A DNA stretch of 64,000 nucleotides from Lepidodermella squamata. Its lineage: Eukaryota > Gastrotricha. The stretch lies in the NCBI GenBank assembly GCA_047495785.1, contig JBLDXI010000048.1, positions 310,001 through 374,000 on the forward strand, in the 5' to 3' direction. Within the stretch, counting starts at the first letter, position 1. Each line of letters begins with the position of its first letter. The notes beneath the pieces were generated by a model that had not been told where the DNA came from, ran no database searches, and saw only the letters and a list, made by a program, of their open reading frames with translations. The translations under genes were made by a program, and so were the position numbers. Shown here piece by piece: positions 42,177 through 54,931 of this stretch.

Positions 42177-44682
42177 CTACCAAACTATGCATTTGTTAGG
42201 ACGGTTCATCGGAGACTTGCCACAACTAAAAACCCTTGCGAAGTCTTGATTGTTCGAAACAGGACCATTAACTCTGTCAATAATTAATTCTTCACCAATG
42301 ATCAAGCATAGATTAAGATGAAATCAAACCTGAACTTCATGGGTGAATGAACATCTTGCAATATTTGCTGTTTCATCGCTTCTGGGGTCGCAATGTTACA
42401 GAAAACCTGAGAATAAGCAATAAAGAAAAGTTGGTCTCCAGTTAAATCAAGCCCAGGCAATGTTTTCCTGCTATTCGGAAGGCTCTTGTAAGCCAGATAA
42501 GCCGCTCGAAGTCCGCCATTATCTCCAATATTCTCCCCTAATGTTTGCTTTCCATTCAGGAATACTCCATTATCAGAGTACGAAGAATATTGATCCACCA
42601 AGCATTGAGCCCTGTTTTGAAACTCCCGTTTAGTCTCATTCATCCACCAATTGTTCAAATTGCCGAGTTTATCGTAATTACCACCCAGGCTGTCGAAACC
42701 ATGCCCGATTTCGTGGCCTACAATGTAGCCAATCACAGCATAGTTCAAAGCTGGATGCAGTTCTTTATCTGTGTAGAAAAATGGTGGACTCAGGATTCCG
42801 GCTGGGAGTACGAATTTGTTCTTTGTGGGCTCGTAGTAAGCATCGACAGTCTGTGGATTCATTACCCATTCGTTTGGATCAGGTATCTTCCGAAGTTGCT
42901 ACAAAGCCAATAAAAGTAGTTTGCAGAAATCAGAAGACACCAATCCTTATTACCCTTAAATTCTCTTCAATTTTGAATCGTTTTGCATTGACTGAATTTT
43001 CAACATAATCTTCCGTAACTTTGAGTTTCTCGTAGTAACTATTCAAATGGGTTTCATTCCTCAACCACTGAGGATAGGCCGATTCGTAAAGGAAAGCGTC
43101 AGATTTGTCCAAAGCCAGAATTTTCGTAGTTTGGTCCATCCAGTTAGCACCAGCGATAAGCTTCCTAAACGCAACTCTCACATCTTTGATCAGATTCGTT
43201 ATCTGAAAATTCAGAAAAGCTCCACAAATTGTCCGATAAGGAGTCTCGGCATACCATGATTTTGCCTTCCTCTTGGAAGAAGTTTTCAACATACATAGCC
43301 CCCAAGCCGAATCCGACGGCTGAATCAGTTTCAGCTAAGCAAGATTTCCAAGTGGGAGTCGCTCCGGTTTTTCCGCTGAGAACAGTCTCGAATTTGCTGT
43401 ATGCCTCTCCGAACTCTCCTCCGAAATCGTTGGCATAAAACGCCAACGCTCGGAAAGTAACATAATTTTGAATTGTTCGTTTTCCCTCCGGTGTAACTTG
43501 GAATTCATCTATAAGTGTCGATAATTTCGTAAAATACTCCGTGCCGTAAATCAAAACAGGTTCCATATATTGACTGATATAAATTTCAGGCTGGTTGGCA
43601 AAAACGCTTCTCGTGAACTGAACCCAATCGAGAAACCCAAAATTAGCATTCGCCCATTGGAGACTTCGCCTATTGTACTCGACTTCGACATTGAAAATGC
43701 GACTAAGCGGCAGTTCAATGTCTGCGAGTTTTTGCTCGAATTTAACGACTTCGGACACTAGGTTTTGGTCGACATATTCTGCCCCAAGTATAAGAACGGC
43801 GTAGGTATTTAAGAGTTCAATGTAAGCTGTTAAGACAGGATCGCTCAACTCCTTGCCCACGTAGTAATCTCGTGTCCCTCGGCCTATGCCCAAGCTGTTT
43901 GGGTAAATCAAAATGATATTCGAAGACACGTTTTTGTCATCAGTCGCAACTTGGAAATCGAAAAACCCAGCGGTATTATAGCGATTTCTGGCCTCTAGTA
44001 ATCTGCCCAAACTCCAAGATGGATGAATTTCTCGACTTCGCAGTAAAAACAATCCTCCTAAATCGTCGACAAGCTGCCTTAGAAAAACCTGAGCGCTAGT
44101 TGTGTTAGATTTTGCTTGGATGCAAGACTGGTAGAACTTTTGGGCTTTCAGTCTTGCTGTTTGCTTGCTAAGCGGCTCTTGACCTTCCAATAAGCCCCGG
44201 AGATTCTTCTGAACCAGTTCCGAGGCCTCCTGTACCGTTCCATACTGATTATAGTCGTTAGGTATGCTATGTTTTTCTGTGGTGACAGAATCTCTGAAAA
44301 AAATCCGGATCCTAACTAGAAACTTACTTTCATAGCCACCGCATGCATATTGGTAGAAATCGGTGCAGGGCATGACTGTTAGGTCCATATTTGCGATGAT
44401 GGATCCAGCAACCGTGACGCAACTTCGGCTTTTGCAAATTTTGTCATCAGCTGTTTTAAGCCTTTTCTCTCGATCGAGATGAACCGCGAGAATTATGACC
44501 ACGATCGAGAGGCATGTGATCGCAGAAATTAGGCACGTGATTAGTCGGTGTGTTGAAAACCAATTCCTAATCCGTTCACATCTTTCAGAGTCTGCAGGGT
44601 TGGAATGAAATTTCGATGAATGAATTGAATCGGATTATATTTTACCCCGAATTTCGAACCAGGCATTTCGCAACTTTTCCAT
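42177..44682 (-). CDS. M13-family zinc metallopeptidase (neprilysin-like), type II membrane protein
   Basis: Exons on the minus strand: 44682-44646, one starting at 44591 and ending at 43255 (with a possible 36-bp intron near 44330-44295), 43202 to about 42950, then about 42900-42340, and a last exon ending at the stop at 42177. The short cytosolic start (MEKLRNAWFEIRD) is followed by a transmembrane anchor (LITCLISAITCLSIVVIILAV) and a large ectodomain with DFYQYACGGYE. The zinc site is VGHEIGHGFD (HExxH) with the third ligand in GENIGDNGG. The protein ends in KCIVW, the usual C-terminus of the family. The substrate-binding motif normally written NAYY is DAYY here. Family members cut small extracellular peptides. 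It is head to head with the class C receptor gene, 0.9 kb away. Confidence 0.86.
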
Positions 44683-45593
44683 TGTTGGATGAAAGCTATA
44701 TACCTACTCCAAATTTTTGAATGTTTGGGATGCTCGGTGCTCGGTAGTTACTATACTGGTACTCAATGCTAAAATGTACATTGCCGGAAGTGGAGTGAAT
44801 GTCATTTTGCCGTAGAAAATGAGTGCGTTGCTTGATCAAGTTGTAGTAAACAACTTATCAATATCAATTTCAAAGTCAAAACAGTAAAAACTTGAGTTCC
44901 GGTGACTGCTCTGTGATCTCAACGTTTCTTTAACATAAACAAATACCCGCAGCCGAAATGTTTCTCTCACCGCAATTTTATTGTATAAAGTTTCTTGATT
45001 TCACCCATGGATAAGAAACATTTCTGATGGAAAAATGCGGACATTTTGCTTGTCTTTATTCTTGATTGCTTCATATTATGAAACATGAAACATTTTCACG
45101 ACCTAAAACTATAAGACTTATCTTGAAATATGAGTTAAAATATCATTAAAATCTCTGCTCTTGATCGCAAAAAGATATTTGCTATCGGAAGAAAGCGTAC
45201 ACGTGTTTCTTGTTCCAGACGGAAATCCTTTGATCAAGAGCTCAATATAACTCGCATGCAAATGTAATCGAATAAATGTCGATTTAAACGCCTTCCTTGA
45301 TGACTTGATGCCAATTTATAATGGATCTACGGGCATCGTATTATAGTTGAATTCGAGCGATCTATTCCTGTCTTCGTAGATGCGACTCCCGCTCAAAGTA
45401 CCGCGTCTAGGGTACCGTCTTATCCATGTCACGGAAAACGGAGAAAATGCAGAGATAATGGATGACCCCATTTCAAGTTTAAAACCTGCTTAAAATCGAC
45501 ATTATATTGGCTGCATTTGCTTCCGGCTTTCAACTGCCTGCCACGCTCAGTAAAGCATATGCGCTACTTCAGCGATTTCATTCGGTGTCAGCA
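44683..45593. promoter_or_regulatory. Divergent promoter region between peptidase and receptor genes
   Basis: The 0.9 kb between two divergent start codons must contain both promoters and 5' leaders. No open frame of note; no specific motif can be assigned with confidence. Confidence 0.4.
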
Positions 45594-47940
45594 ATGAAAG
45601 TTTTTCTTCTGCAGCTTATTTTACTGATTGTTCATGTTTTGCCAACTTTGGCTCTGAAAACGTACAACCTATCGCTGCTATCGCTGATTTCATTCACGGG
45701 AAATCCACCATCAACAGGGCTTGCATGTAAAATCGCCTGTGGCATTGCTATTAATACTGTTAACAATCAGTCAGACATTCTACCCGACTATCACATTGCA
45801 ATTCAATACGAAGATGAGGCCAGTGGAAATCTCGCAGCCATGGCTGCGCTTAGCTACAGCCGAAGTTACGAAAATCAGCGAAAACCTAACGCTTTACAAT
45901 CTCCTGTCATTGCCGGCCCGAATTCGTCAAATGGTTGCAAGGTGCTTGGCCCAATTTTACATGAAATCAACTCCGTAGGCCTGACAGGTCGTTGCTCGGC
46001 CTCTTTTCTAACTGATCAAAATATCTACCGGAATATGTATTCGATGCGAGCAACAGGTGGCATAATAACTTTTGCTCAAATGAGGTTCATCAAAGACGTT
46101 GGGCGTTGGCAGCGAATTGGCATTATCACAAATGTCGGAAGTGCAGCGGATTACACTTCAGCCACGATTCTACACCGCCTTGCCCACGACGAAGCCAATG
46201 TTTCTGTGCCATATTTCGACATTGTAGCTGAAATGGATGACGAGTACTTTGTGGCGATGAAGAAGAGTGACGTTAGAGTGTTTGTTGTTACTACGGCGAT
46301 CGGACGGCTAGTTTGGAGATTTTTCTGTCAAAGTCACAAATTCGGCATGACTGGGCCGAGATACGCCTTCATTCTTCTTGGGGTAGCTTTCACTGACCCC
46401 TCTATTCTTCCGGACCCTGTTGTGCCGCAATGCCGTCGAGCTGTGGTAATTGAGCAATTGAAGGTTACTTTTCTGTTTAAAAGCTTGAAAGTTAAAGTTT
46501 GTAAGATTTTCACAGCATGCCTTCTGGACAGCTCCGATTCAGTCCACGATGGAGCCGACAGCTAAAATCTCATTAGGATACAACTTGTTGGAATTTGACG
46601 CCATGTTCGATCGATATTCGAATAACACACGACCCGTCGACTACGAGCAACGAGTTTCCTGTCACGACAACATCCTTCAGGCTGCATTGACACTCCACGA
46701 GTCTGAGAAGGCTCTGAAACGGCAAAACCTTTCTCTGCGCAACATGCGAGACCAACCTGAACGCGTGATGCGAATCGTAAACAAAACAGCCATCTCAATC
46801 GATTACTTAGGGCTGAGAATGGGTAAGCTAAAGTATAACGATAGGGGAGAGATCGATGGGGACATTCTGATGGTCAGCCAGTGGACACCTTTATCAGGTT
46901 ATCAAATCTTGTACACAGTTCATCAGTATCCTAATACTTCAGCGTACTCTCTTTCGAGCTATTGGATGAAAAAATATCGCGATCCTTTATGGCAAACCCA
47001 GAATGATGAACCACCTAAAGATAGGGCTAATATGAGACAAGGAAGTCAGGAAATCCCAGAAGAGATTATCTACATCACTGGATCTATAAGCGTTATTGTT
47101 AGTCTTGCCCAGATTACGGGACTCTTCAAGATTCTTCAAAAGCCGAAGTTAGATAACGGGCCTCATAAGTTGAAGCTGATTGGATTGATGGGAGCTTTAC
47201 TTATGAATTCTGCTTCGATCATGTTCTCGCTACAAACGTCCATAGCGCCCCTAGTTCTATGGAAACTACGCCTAGTCTTATCAGTCATAAGTTTTGGTGT
47301 CTTGAATGGGATACTAAGCCTGCGACCAATCATCCTATCTTCAGCTTGTAGTCGCGAATCTGAACGAGGGATGTCACTTCGGATTATGAATCTTGAGGCT
47401 AATTTCGCTGAGAGTGGAAGATTCCGCTTAAGTACTAAGAAAAAAGACTCTATTGTTAAGACAGAGATGAAAGAAAACGATGATTTGAGCTTTGCCTGGG
47501 TGTTGATTTTCACGCTAGCAAACGCAGCTCTCGTTGGATTCTGGTTACTCGGCGATCCTTTGGTGTGTTTCAGTGCGGCAAATGATCCACAATACGTTAA
47601 TGAAGATGATTCAGTAATTGAAACTTTCTACTGGGTATGCGAATCAGGTGCAAATCATTCTAAATGGCTTGTAACGCTTCTAGGACTCAATGCTGCTATT
47701 TTATTTGTTGGATGCATCTCGACTTTGAAATTGAAATTCAATGGTAGGGTCTCTATCCCCGAGATAAAGCCTATGTCTCTTGGCCTGGCTAATTTTGCAT
47801 TGATTTTTGTTGGTTCGATTCTTGTCGCTGCTGCGGTTGATGAGATAGTTGCACAGGAGATCACTATAGCTTTTGCTCTTTTGATAATTTCGGCTACAAC
47901 CTCTGCAACTTGGCTCTACCCGCACGTGATCAAAACCTGA
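45594..47940 (+). CDS. Class C GPCR, GABA-B receptor-like
   Basis: Two exons, 45594-46463 and 46516-47940, joined in phase 0 across a 52-bp intron with an unusual GTTACT donor, giving about 764 aa. The chosen ATG begins a signal peptide (MKVFLLQLILLIVHVL). The Venus-flytrap domain shows PVIAGPNSSNGC and, across the splice, HAFWTAP, both typical of GABA-B type receptors. Seven hydrophobic segments follow from about residue 470: ITGSISVIVSLAQITGLF, LIGLMGALLMNSASIMF, LVLSVISFGVLNGILSL, FAWVLIFTLANAALVGFW, WLVTLLGLNAAILFVGC, LGLANFALIFVGSILVAA and IAFALLIISATTSATWLY. The C-terminal tail is very short and has no coiled coil, unlike true GABA-B subunits, so ligand and partner are unknown. Confidence 0.82.
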
Positions 47941-48057
47941 CAAATGTCACAAAGCATGCTCACTGGATTGATTCAATCGCTAATGAATGATTCTTTACTA
48001 GAATAATATGAGCAAAAATAAAGTACAAATTATCATTAATTGTTTAAGTCAGTTTTT

Positions 48058-49926
48058 TCAATCGATAAGCTCATACAAGAACAGCATAGCATTTTCATCA
48101 GTCTGGAAAACAAAAGGCATCAAGTTTGGGGCTTTTATAACGAAATCAATGAAACTAACCAAATAATCCTCTGCCAAATTGACCTGATCATCGTTGAACA
48201 TCAGCCATTTGTTCATGCCTTCATTCCATGCATAGGCGTAAAAATGGCCACAAGTTACCTGGCCTCGGTGGCAAATCACTCCAATCAATCGATAGCATGG
48301 CTTCTTCTTCGGCCGATTCTCCTCAGGGCAATCCTTGTGCATGTACCTGGAAACGTCGAGTTCTGCCGGGTAGGAATAGAAGTCCCAGCCAACTTTGGAT
48401 AAAACACCCCTTACATCCCGCTTGCAACGAAGGAGGTAGAGAGTTAGGTACTTGGGCAACGACCAAATGTATTTTTGCGATGACATATAATGTCTGGTCG
48501 GATATTTTGCTCCAACACTGTTTTGGACTATATTCGACCTGCCAAAGTACTGGCCTAGCTGTTTGACAATGCTCCGACCAGAGAACGAATAGTAGCTACT
48601 GTCCACATCTAAGATGATTGTGCTGAACGGTTCGACGCTGCTTTCACTGCCACTTTCGGTAACCATGTGGCCGTAGAATAGATCGATAATCATTGATTGG
48701 TTACGTTCACCATACAACTCAGTCTGTTCTGGAACATAAAACTGCACCATGTAAAGATTTCACTTTCAGGCGAGATAATAGATATTCAAAGGAAACCCGA
48801 AAATAGCTGTGAAATCTGTGCCTGAGCTTGAAACTGAGTGCTGATATCCCCCAATTACGAGAAGCACCAACTACTTGACCTACTTAATAAATATCGTAGC
48901 TGATTAGCTCACTTGTGCACATCCGCCGAAGATCAGTTTCGTCGATAACTCGGTAAGCTTCCGCATCTCCCACATTCAATTCGGCATGAAGCTGTCGAAG
49001 TATGATCGTCATGACATCGAGCAAATCGTGATGCTCATTCGTCGAAAATCTGTTGTCGATTCGTGCCAGTTGTCGCTTCACCAGCAACGAATCAGTCGCC
49101 TTTTCATGAGACCATAGAGTCGCAATGGTCATAGCGATCGAGTTGAAAAGCGGACCACGCTTCTGAGGCCATTCTTCCAGGCAGATGCGTTTGAAACCCT
49201 CCGCGTGGCTTAGACATTGCAACAAGCTATTAAGATAGCACTGGGAGCAAAACTTCGATAATCAAGAACTAGCTGATTCTTACGTTGTTGTCAACGTTCC
49301 TAAGGCCAGTTGCACCCAGAGGAGTGACTTCTTCCGGCGGCGTCACTTCTTCAGCAGGCTGCTGAGTTTTCTTTTGGCCTCGGCGCTTTGCAACCGCCTT
49401 TGTAGCTAAAGGTGCATTCTGATTGTTGGTAAGTACTTGGCTTGATGCGGCTGGCAAACTTTTACCAGTCGGTTTGGTAGAAGGGCGCTTCACGACAACT
49501 CTGGTCTCGTATTCGTCGCAATCCATTCCAACCGGCTCAGGTCGGGAAAGAACTTGGGGCTGAGGGACTGAGACCTGCTTATTCGAGCCCTCCAGCTCAA
49601 TCATAAAAGTTTCGACTGTAACAATTGAATAGCAATTATCAATCTGCAAACGATGGAAACAACTACCTGCTTGCTTTGAATGGCTGCCAAGGATTGAACC
49701 ACATTTCTTGCAGAAGAAACTGCCAGGCAAGTACTTTTGGCAATTGCAAGTCGTACATTTACCATACAAGCCTGTTTTTTGGACAAAAAATTGATTTTCA
49801 GGATTCAATCAGTAAATCCTCACCCCCAGTATGATAGTACTTCTGGCAAAAGCAGAAAAGACACGAATCGTAATCAGAGTAAGATCCAAGCTCGAATTTG
49901 TCACATCGGCTTATGTAAACCGTCAT
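48058..49926 (-). CDS. USP-family deubiquitinase B (divergent)
   Basis: Proposed exons: 49926-49824, 49771-49284, 49240 to about 48896, and 48741-48058, about 539 aa (a further 51-nt in-frame intron near 49668-49618 is possible). The N-terminus has two Cys-rich repeats of zinc-ribbon look (CLFCFCQKYYHTG and CTTCNCQKYLPG), then a disordered basic part. The catalytic Cys box is RNVDNN-CYLNSLLQC; canonical USPs have NxGNTC, so Gly and Thr are changed but Asn and Cys remain. The His box is CGHFYAYAW (His about 478) with FNDD after it. The fingers region has DLFYG and SVEPF but lacks the usual CxxC pairs. The intron before the catalytic Cys is at the same codon as in USP-A. The third intron has no GT donor at the matching position: either a non-canonical (GA) donor or a break. 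Start codon lies 83 bp past the stop of USP-A. Confidence 0.68.
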
Positions 49927-50009
49927 TCCTATGTAAACCCTATATGAGAATTCAAAGTTTTATTCAAAAACTCGTAACATGAATGTCCTTTATTTTGAGA
50001 ATCAGGTCT

Positions 50010-52852
50010 TTAGGGGCGTTGCGCAGGAACTTTGTTGTCAGAGCGAGATAGGAAGTACCACAGCATAACACCGCAGCCGATAGTCGTAACAAAACCAACA
50101 GCTATCAACGTACCAATTTTAGCCTTTTTTGAGAATCGTCGCTTCTTCTGAGCGTCTCCGTCAAGTAACGGAGCGTCAATCGCGCAATCTTCATTCGCAA
50201 CGGCAGTTTCGTTGGCTTCACCTTCGATAGAGCCGTAGCTCAGAGGGCGATAATCAGAAAAAGAAGGTGGCTCACTTGGCGAGGGTAGAACAGGCTGTTC
50301 AACAGTGATGGGTTCGTCAAACTTGGCGGGAGGCTCAATGCCAGGCTGGTCGAGATTAGCGGTGAGTTCTGGCAATTCAACTGTCTGCTGATCAACCTTT
50401 CGATAGACAAACAGGCATGCGTTAGAGTTGCTCGAGAAGTGGTTGCTACTCGGCAGCTTTTCGATGCTGGTATCGTTGAAGACGAACCAATCTTCGCCAC
50501 GCTTCGAGTAGGTGAAGTAATGGCCATGCTCGAGTGAGCCGGAGTGATTGATAACGGAAATGAGCTCGTAAGCAGCAAGATTCGCGGAGCAATCGGGAAT
50601 CTCAAGCCTGGAAGAATAAATTGGAAATTAATCAGATTCGAAATCAATTAACCTACCTTTTCGGATATGAGACGTGGCTATCGATTTTCGACCTGCGCCC
50701 AGTCATCGGATCCTCTTCAATCCTAGCCAGTTGGACGATAAGATACGGCGGGCACGTCTCAATGCAACGTTTCTCCAGGTTGAAAGCGTTTTCATAGCAG
50801 AATGGGCAAGGGTCATCCTTGAAATTTCGAACCTTCTCAGCAAAATGTTGGTCGAGCATGTCGTTCAACGTGAGTGACCGCTGGCGATCTTCGTCATTGA
50901 ACGCGAGAATCAAAATGTTGAAGCACTGAAACGCCGAATATGCTGGAATGACTTTGTGGCATTTAGGGCATTTAGCTATCGCGTTCTCTTGAAATCGAAA
51001 GAGGCGAGCGATCTCAGACATGTAGCAACTCGAATCGTACTGCCAATTTTCTGTTTTTCGAAGAATTCACACATTCAAGTTACATAATCAAATAAATCCA
51101 GGTTACTTTGGGCAACTTCGCGGCAAGATTCCTGGCCAACAGCTTGGATGATTTGAAAAGGAGGCTGCTCAGCAACTTCGCTGCACTCGGCGTGCAGTTT
51201 TTGAAGAACACACGTCACAAAATTCATCGCATCATCTTGCCGACCGATGTGAAACGGCCGGACTCGAGACGAAACTGCGGTTCGAATGTCTGTCGGATCG
51301 TGGTAAGATCCCGGCGTTTCATAGGCCAACTTCATGAACTTGGCAAACGTTCGAGTTGTCGGTTGGGAAGAAGGATGACTTGTGAAGTATCGATACAACT
51401 CTTCAATCGGCAGGATTGCCTGAAGAGCGCTGTTGACGTAGCACTGCAAAAAGAAAAAAGAAACTAAAGAAACAGAAAAAGAATAGATCTTACGGTATTG
51501 CCAACGTTTTGAAGCCGGATAGCTGGCTTGATCGCCATGCCTCGGAATTGAAACTCTGCAAACCTTTGCTTGAACCTTTCCTCAGCTTCCTGATTGGACG
51601 CAGCCGGCAGCTTCGCCTTGGCAGGCGGTTCGTCATCGCTCGATCGCTGGTTCGCCTTGCGACGCGTTGCCTTCTCGTTCCTCGACGAAGACTTGCTCCT
51701 GCTATCATCAGCCCACTCGACATCAGCAGGATCGTGCGGCGGCGCGGACGCTTGGTTCTTCCTGCCCTTGCGATGGTGCTTGTGGCTCTTCTGGTCAGGA
51801 CTCGCGAGGTTTTCGATATCCATCTGCGATTTGTCCAAGTGCGGCTTCTTGTTAACAGGGCTTGGCAACTCAGCTGGCGGTTGTTCGGAGTTATCTTTCG
51901 GTTGGAATGCGGACTTCGCGGATTTCTTGCTATGAAGAGAAGAGGGAGTACCAGTTTGCTTGCTAGCTTCATTCTTCGGCTCTGAATCTTGAACAGCTTT
52001 GGGCGGATGGTGGTAAATCGATTGTGACAACTGGCCAAATCGGGGCTGGTTTTTAATCTCAGCGGGCAAAGCAGAAGGTTCTGAAGGTTCATGGCCAGCC
52101 TCCTGCGGGGATTCCTTAACTGCAGAATCTTGCGAACTAACAGTTTCCGATTTCTCTTGTTTCATCGGAACAGTAGCGTCTGGAACCTTTTCGACTTCCA
52201 AATTCAGCTCACTGGTGATAATTGCCGATTCGTGAATAGGCGCTTCGACGTTCTCCCGATCAGCCGAGACTTGATCAGCAGTTTGGATCGGATCCTCTGA
52301 TTGTTGTTCCATCGGTTCGACTTGGCCGGCAGATGATTCTTTGATCTCAGCATCGACAACAAAACAAGGTTCCAGTGACGATTTCTCATCTTTCGGGGCG
52401 GAAATAACTGCTGAAATTTCGGCCGAGTCAATGGTTTCTTGAAGAGTAGGTATTGCTTCAAGATCCAGTTGTTCGGTTTGGCGAGGAGCCGAGTCATCGG
52501 ATTTGCTCTCGCCACCTGCTGCTGTAGGGAGATCGGCTTCAGTAACTGAAGATGGCTGCAAAGACGGTACCGCGTCAGATTCGTGATTGGCAGGTTTCTC
52601 TTCAACCATCATTCGTTCAACTTCGCAAGGAGCTGAGTCTTCGGGTTTCCTCTCAACAGATGGCTCAGAACCAGTAACCAAAGATAGTTGATTCGGCATT
52701 TCTCCATCTTTCGCCTTGGACAAGACATTCGAAGTTTCGGGCAAGTTCTGAGCCGGTTTTTCTTCAATCGGAGCCGATTGTAGCTTGGAATCAGGCGCTG
52801 TCTCAGCAACGGCCTTGTTCTTATTCTTGCCCTTGTTCTTGCCTTTTCCCAT
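50010..52852 (-). CDS. USP-family deubiquitinase A with C-terminal membrane anchor
   Basis: Four exons: 52852-51494, 51443-51084, 51039-50657 and 50607-50010, phase-consistent, about 899 aa. Residues 1 to about 440 are disordered (Lys-rich MGKGKNKGKNKNK start, long Glu/Ser/Pro-rich stretch). The catalytic domain starts with LQNVGNT-CYVNSALQA (Cys454), split by an intron exactly before the Cys codon. Zinc-ribbon pairs CPKC and CPFC are present. The His box is GSLEHGHYFTY (His730) with FNDTS. After the domain come a Pro/Glu-rich linker and a transmembrane helix near 865-887 (IGTLIAVGFVTTIGCGVMLW) with a short tail, so the enzyme is probably tail-anchored in a membrane. USPs remove ubiquitin or ubiquitin-like proteins. 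It sits about 100 bp after the E2 gene and 83 bp before USP-B on the same strand, an operon-like spacing. Confidence 0.86.
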
Positions 52853-52953
52853 TTTGGTGGGTAAAAATTATTTTAACAGTATCTAAAATAAGCGAACGAA
52901 TTCGAAGTAGCTTGGATAATAACGTTATTTATCAAGAGTTCAAAGTTCGAAGT

Positions 52954-53814
52954 TTAGCTCCGCGGGCGTTGGCTGGTTTGACGGGCGATTTCACGGCATC
53001 GAGATTCGTACTCAGCGGGATTTTTCAGGAGCAAGTCAGCAGCTTCGCCATTGAGGGCGCTGTCCGGGTTCGGGTTCAGCAAAAGTGAAGCTAGACATTC
53101 CAAAATAGCGGCGACATCCATTTTAGGATCCCAATGTTCTGGCTTCAGGTGACTAACGCAAATGCCACCGATTGAATTAACTGTCATGGTAAATTTATTT
53201 ATTTTAGAAATAATCATGCCATATTAAGTACAGAAAATCAATAAATTTAATAGGGAAAAAATTCGTAAAATTGAAGAATGTTACAAGAAGTTGAAAGAGT
53301 TAAAATCCCATAGAAACAGAAACTTAGAAATAATTTAGAAAGAATAGAATTTTTAAAATTCAAGATAATTCCAAAATATCTGAAAAATCAATAATTTCCG
53401 CAGCTTTTGAAATTAAAAATATAAATAAAATTCGAAATCTATGCAAAATTCATTTATCAAATTCTAGGAAATTTTTAAAAAATTCTAGAAAGTTGTTGAG
53501 GATATTTACTGTTAGGGTGGAACATGGTGTCGAGAAATTTGACGATTGGCGGCAAAGCAGGGTAGTTTTGCGGGAAATCCAGTTGAACTCGAAAAATGCC
53601 CATGGCATAGGGCGATTTAGCCGGGCCGAAGATAAAGCCGCGCCATCGGAATAGGTTATCATCGACCGGCGACGCGGTTCCGCATGAGTGCGGATGAGTA
53701 AGCACCCTGCAATTGAAACAATTTGATATAATATTTGAAATTTAAATTATAAATTAATAAATACTTGTTCAAATCGTTTTGTAGGCGAAGAGCGCCGGTT
53801 AAATTACAAGCCAT
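52954..53814 (-). CDS. E2 ubiquitin-conjugating enzyme
   Basis: Three exons: 53814-53765, 53706-53510 and 53180-52954, phase-consistent, 157 aa, the normal size of a bare UBC fold. The N-terminal helix starts MACNLTGALRLQNDLNK. Hallmarks: DNLFRWRGFIFGP, FPQNYPALPP, the HPN triad at 80-82, and catalytic Cys90 in INSIGGICVSHL, followed by WDPKMDVAAILECLASLL. All residues expected for activity are present. It cannot be placed in a named E2 class by eye. It lies between USP-A (100 bp downstream) and the ubiquitin-like modifier gene (1.1 kb upstream), all on the same strand. The second intron is 329 bp. Confidence 0.88.
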
Positions 53815-54931
53815 TGCGGATAATGTTCTAAGAAGAGGCGAAAATTGAATGAAAACCTGTTGTGAAAAAATCAAAAATGAAAGAAGGCGCGTGCTTGAAG
53901 AACTGTTTGCTTGCCAACTGGCGCCAGAATGAAGTCACGCGATTGTCAACATATGATTCATCTCATTCTTTTTGGCAACAGATTTGAAGTGAAAAATTCG
54001 AGAAAATCACATTTATATGGCACGACATGGGTCAAACAATATCGCGTAAGGAAAAACAATGAGTTAGAAATCGCATGAACACCTCCAATAACCAACAAAT
54101 GGGAAATCGAAGACGAAAATTATAGGAGTGTAAGCCATTTTCATCAAGGAATATAAATTAGCCGTAATTCAGAAATTAATGATATACAGCGTGTCCCATA
54201 AATAAGGCAAGCAAAGAAAATACCCGGAAAAGGTTTCAGAAACTCTAAACTGAGCCTTTCAGAAACTTTTTATAAAAGTTTAAAAAAATCACGAGAAACG
54301 TAAATTTAAGTATATCACTTGCGTAATGCGATAAAAAATTTCCGGATAAATTTGGTCCAACAGGGTAAAATACCGAAAATTACCGAACAAGTTACCATTC
54401 GGGGTTTTCCGGGTTTTCTTCGGTGAGTTTTTTTATTTCTTCGATTAAATCGCAGATAAAATTTGGGATATTCTCTCGGTAGGTTTGATTTATAAAATTA
54501 GTTGAATTCCCTACACAACATTATTAGTTGCGCAACTTCTGGGGCACGCTATGTGAAGATTTCCGATTTTTTGCAATTTCATGAGATTTTTAGAATTTTA
54601 CAGGATTTTCGGAAAATCTTGCTTAAAATTTAAGACGCGCAATGGCATTCTGAGTTTTCAGTTTTATCGACCCTTGGAGGTCCAACTTCGAAAAATAATT
54701 ATTAACAGATGCGGCGCATCATCAGTCTTAAAAAAAATAAGAAAATTTTTCTCGGATATTTGACTCACAGCAAATTCACAGCAAATGTTTGGTACAGATT
54801 TTATTATCGAAATAATTCGAATTCGAAAAATGGTACCACTGATTAAATCATGAATTTCAAGTTGATTAATTTTTTTACAAAAAATGCGGTCAATTTAAGT
54901 TAGTAGCGACGAAAACGCGCGCTGAATTCGT
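53815..54931. other. Region between UBL and E2 genes
   Basis: About 1.1 kb, AT-rich, no gene seen. Presumably holds the promoter of the E2 gene or a long intercistronic spacer. Confidence 0.45.
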
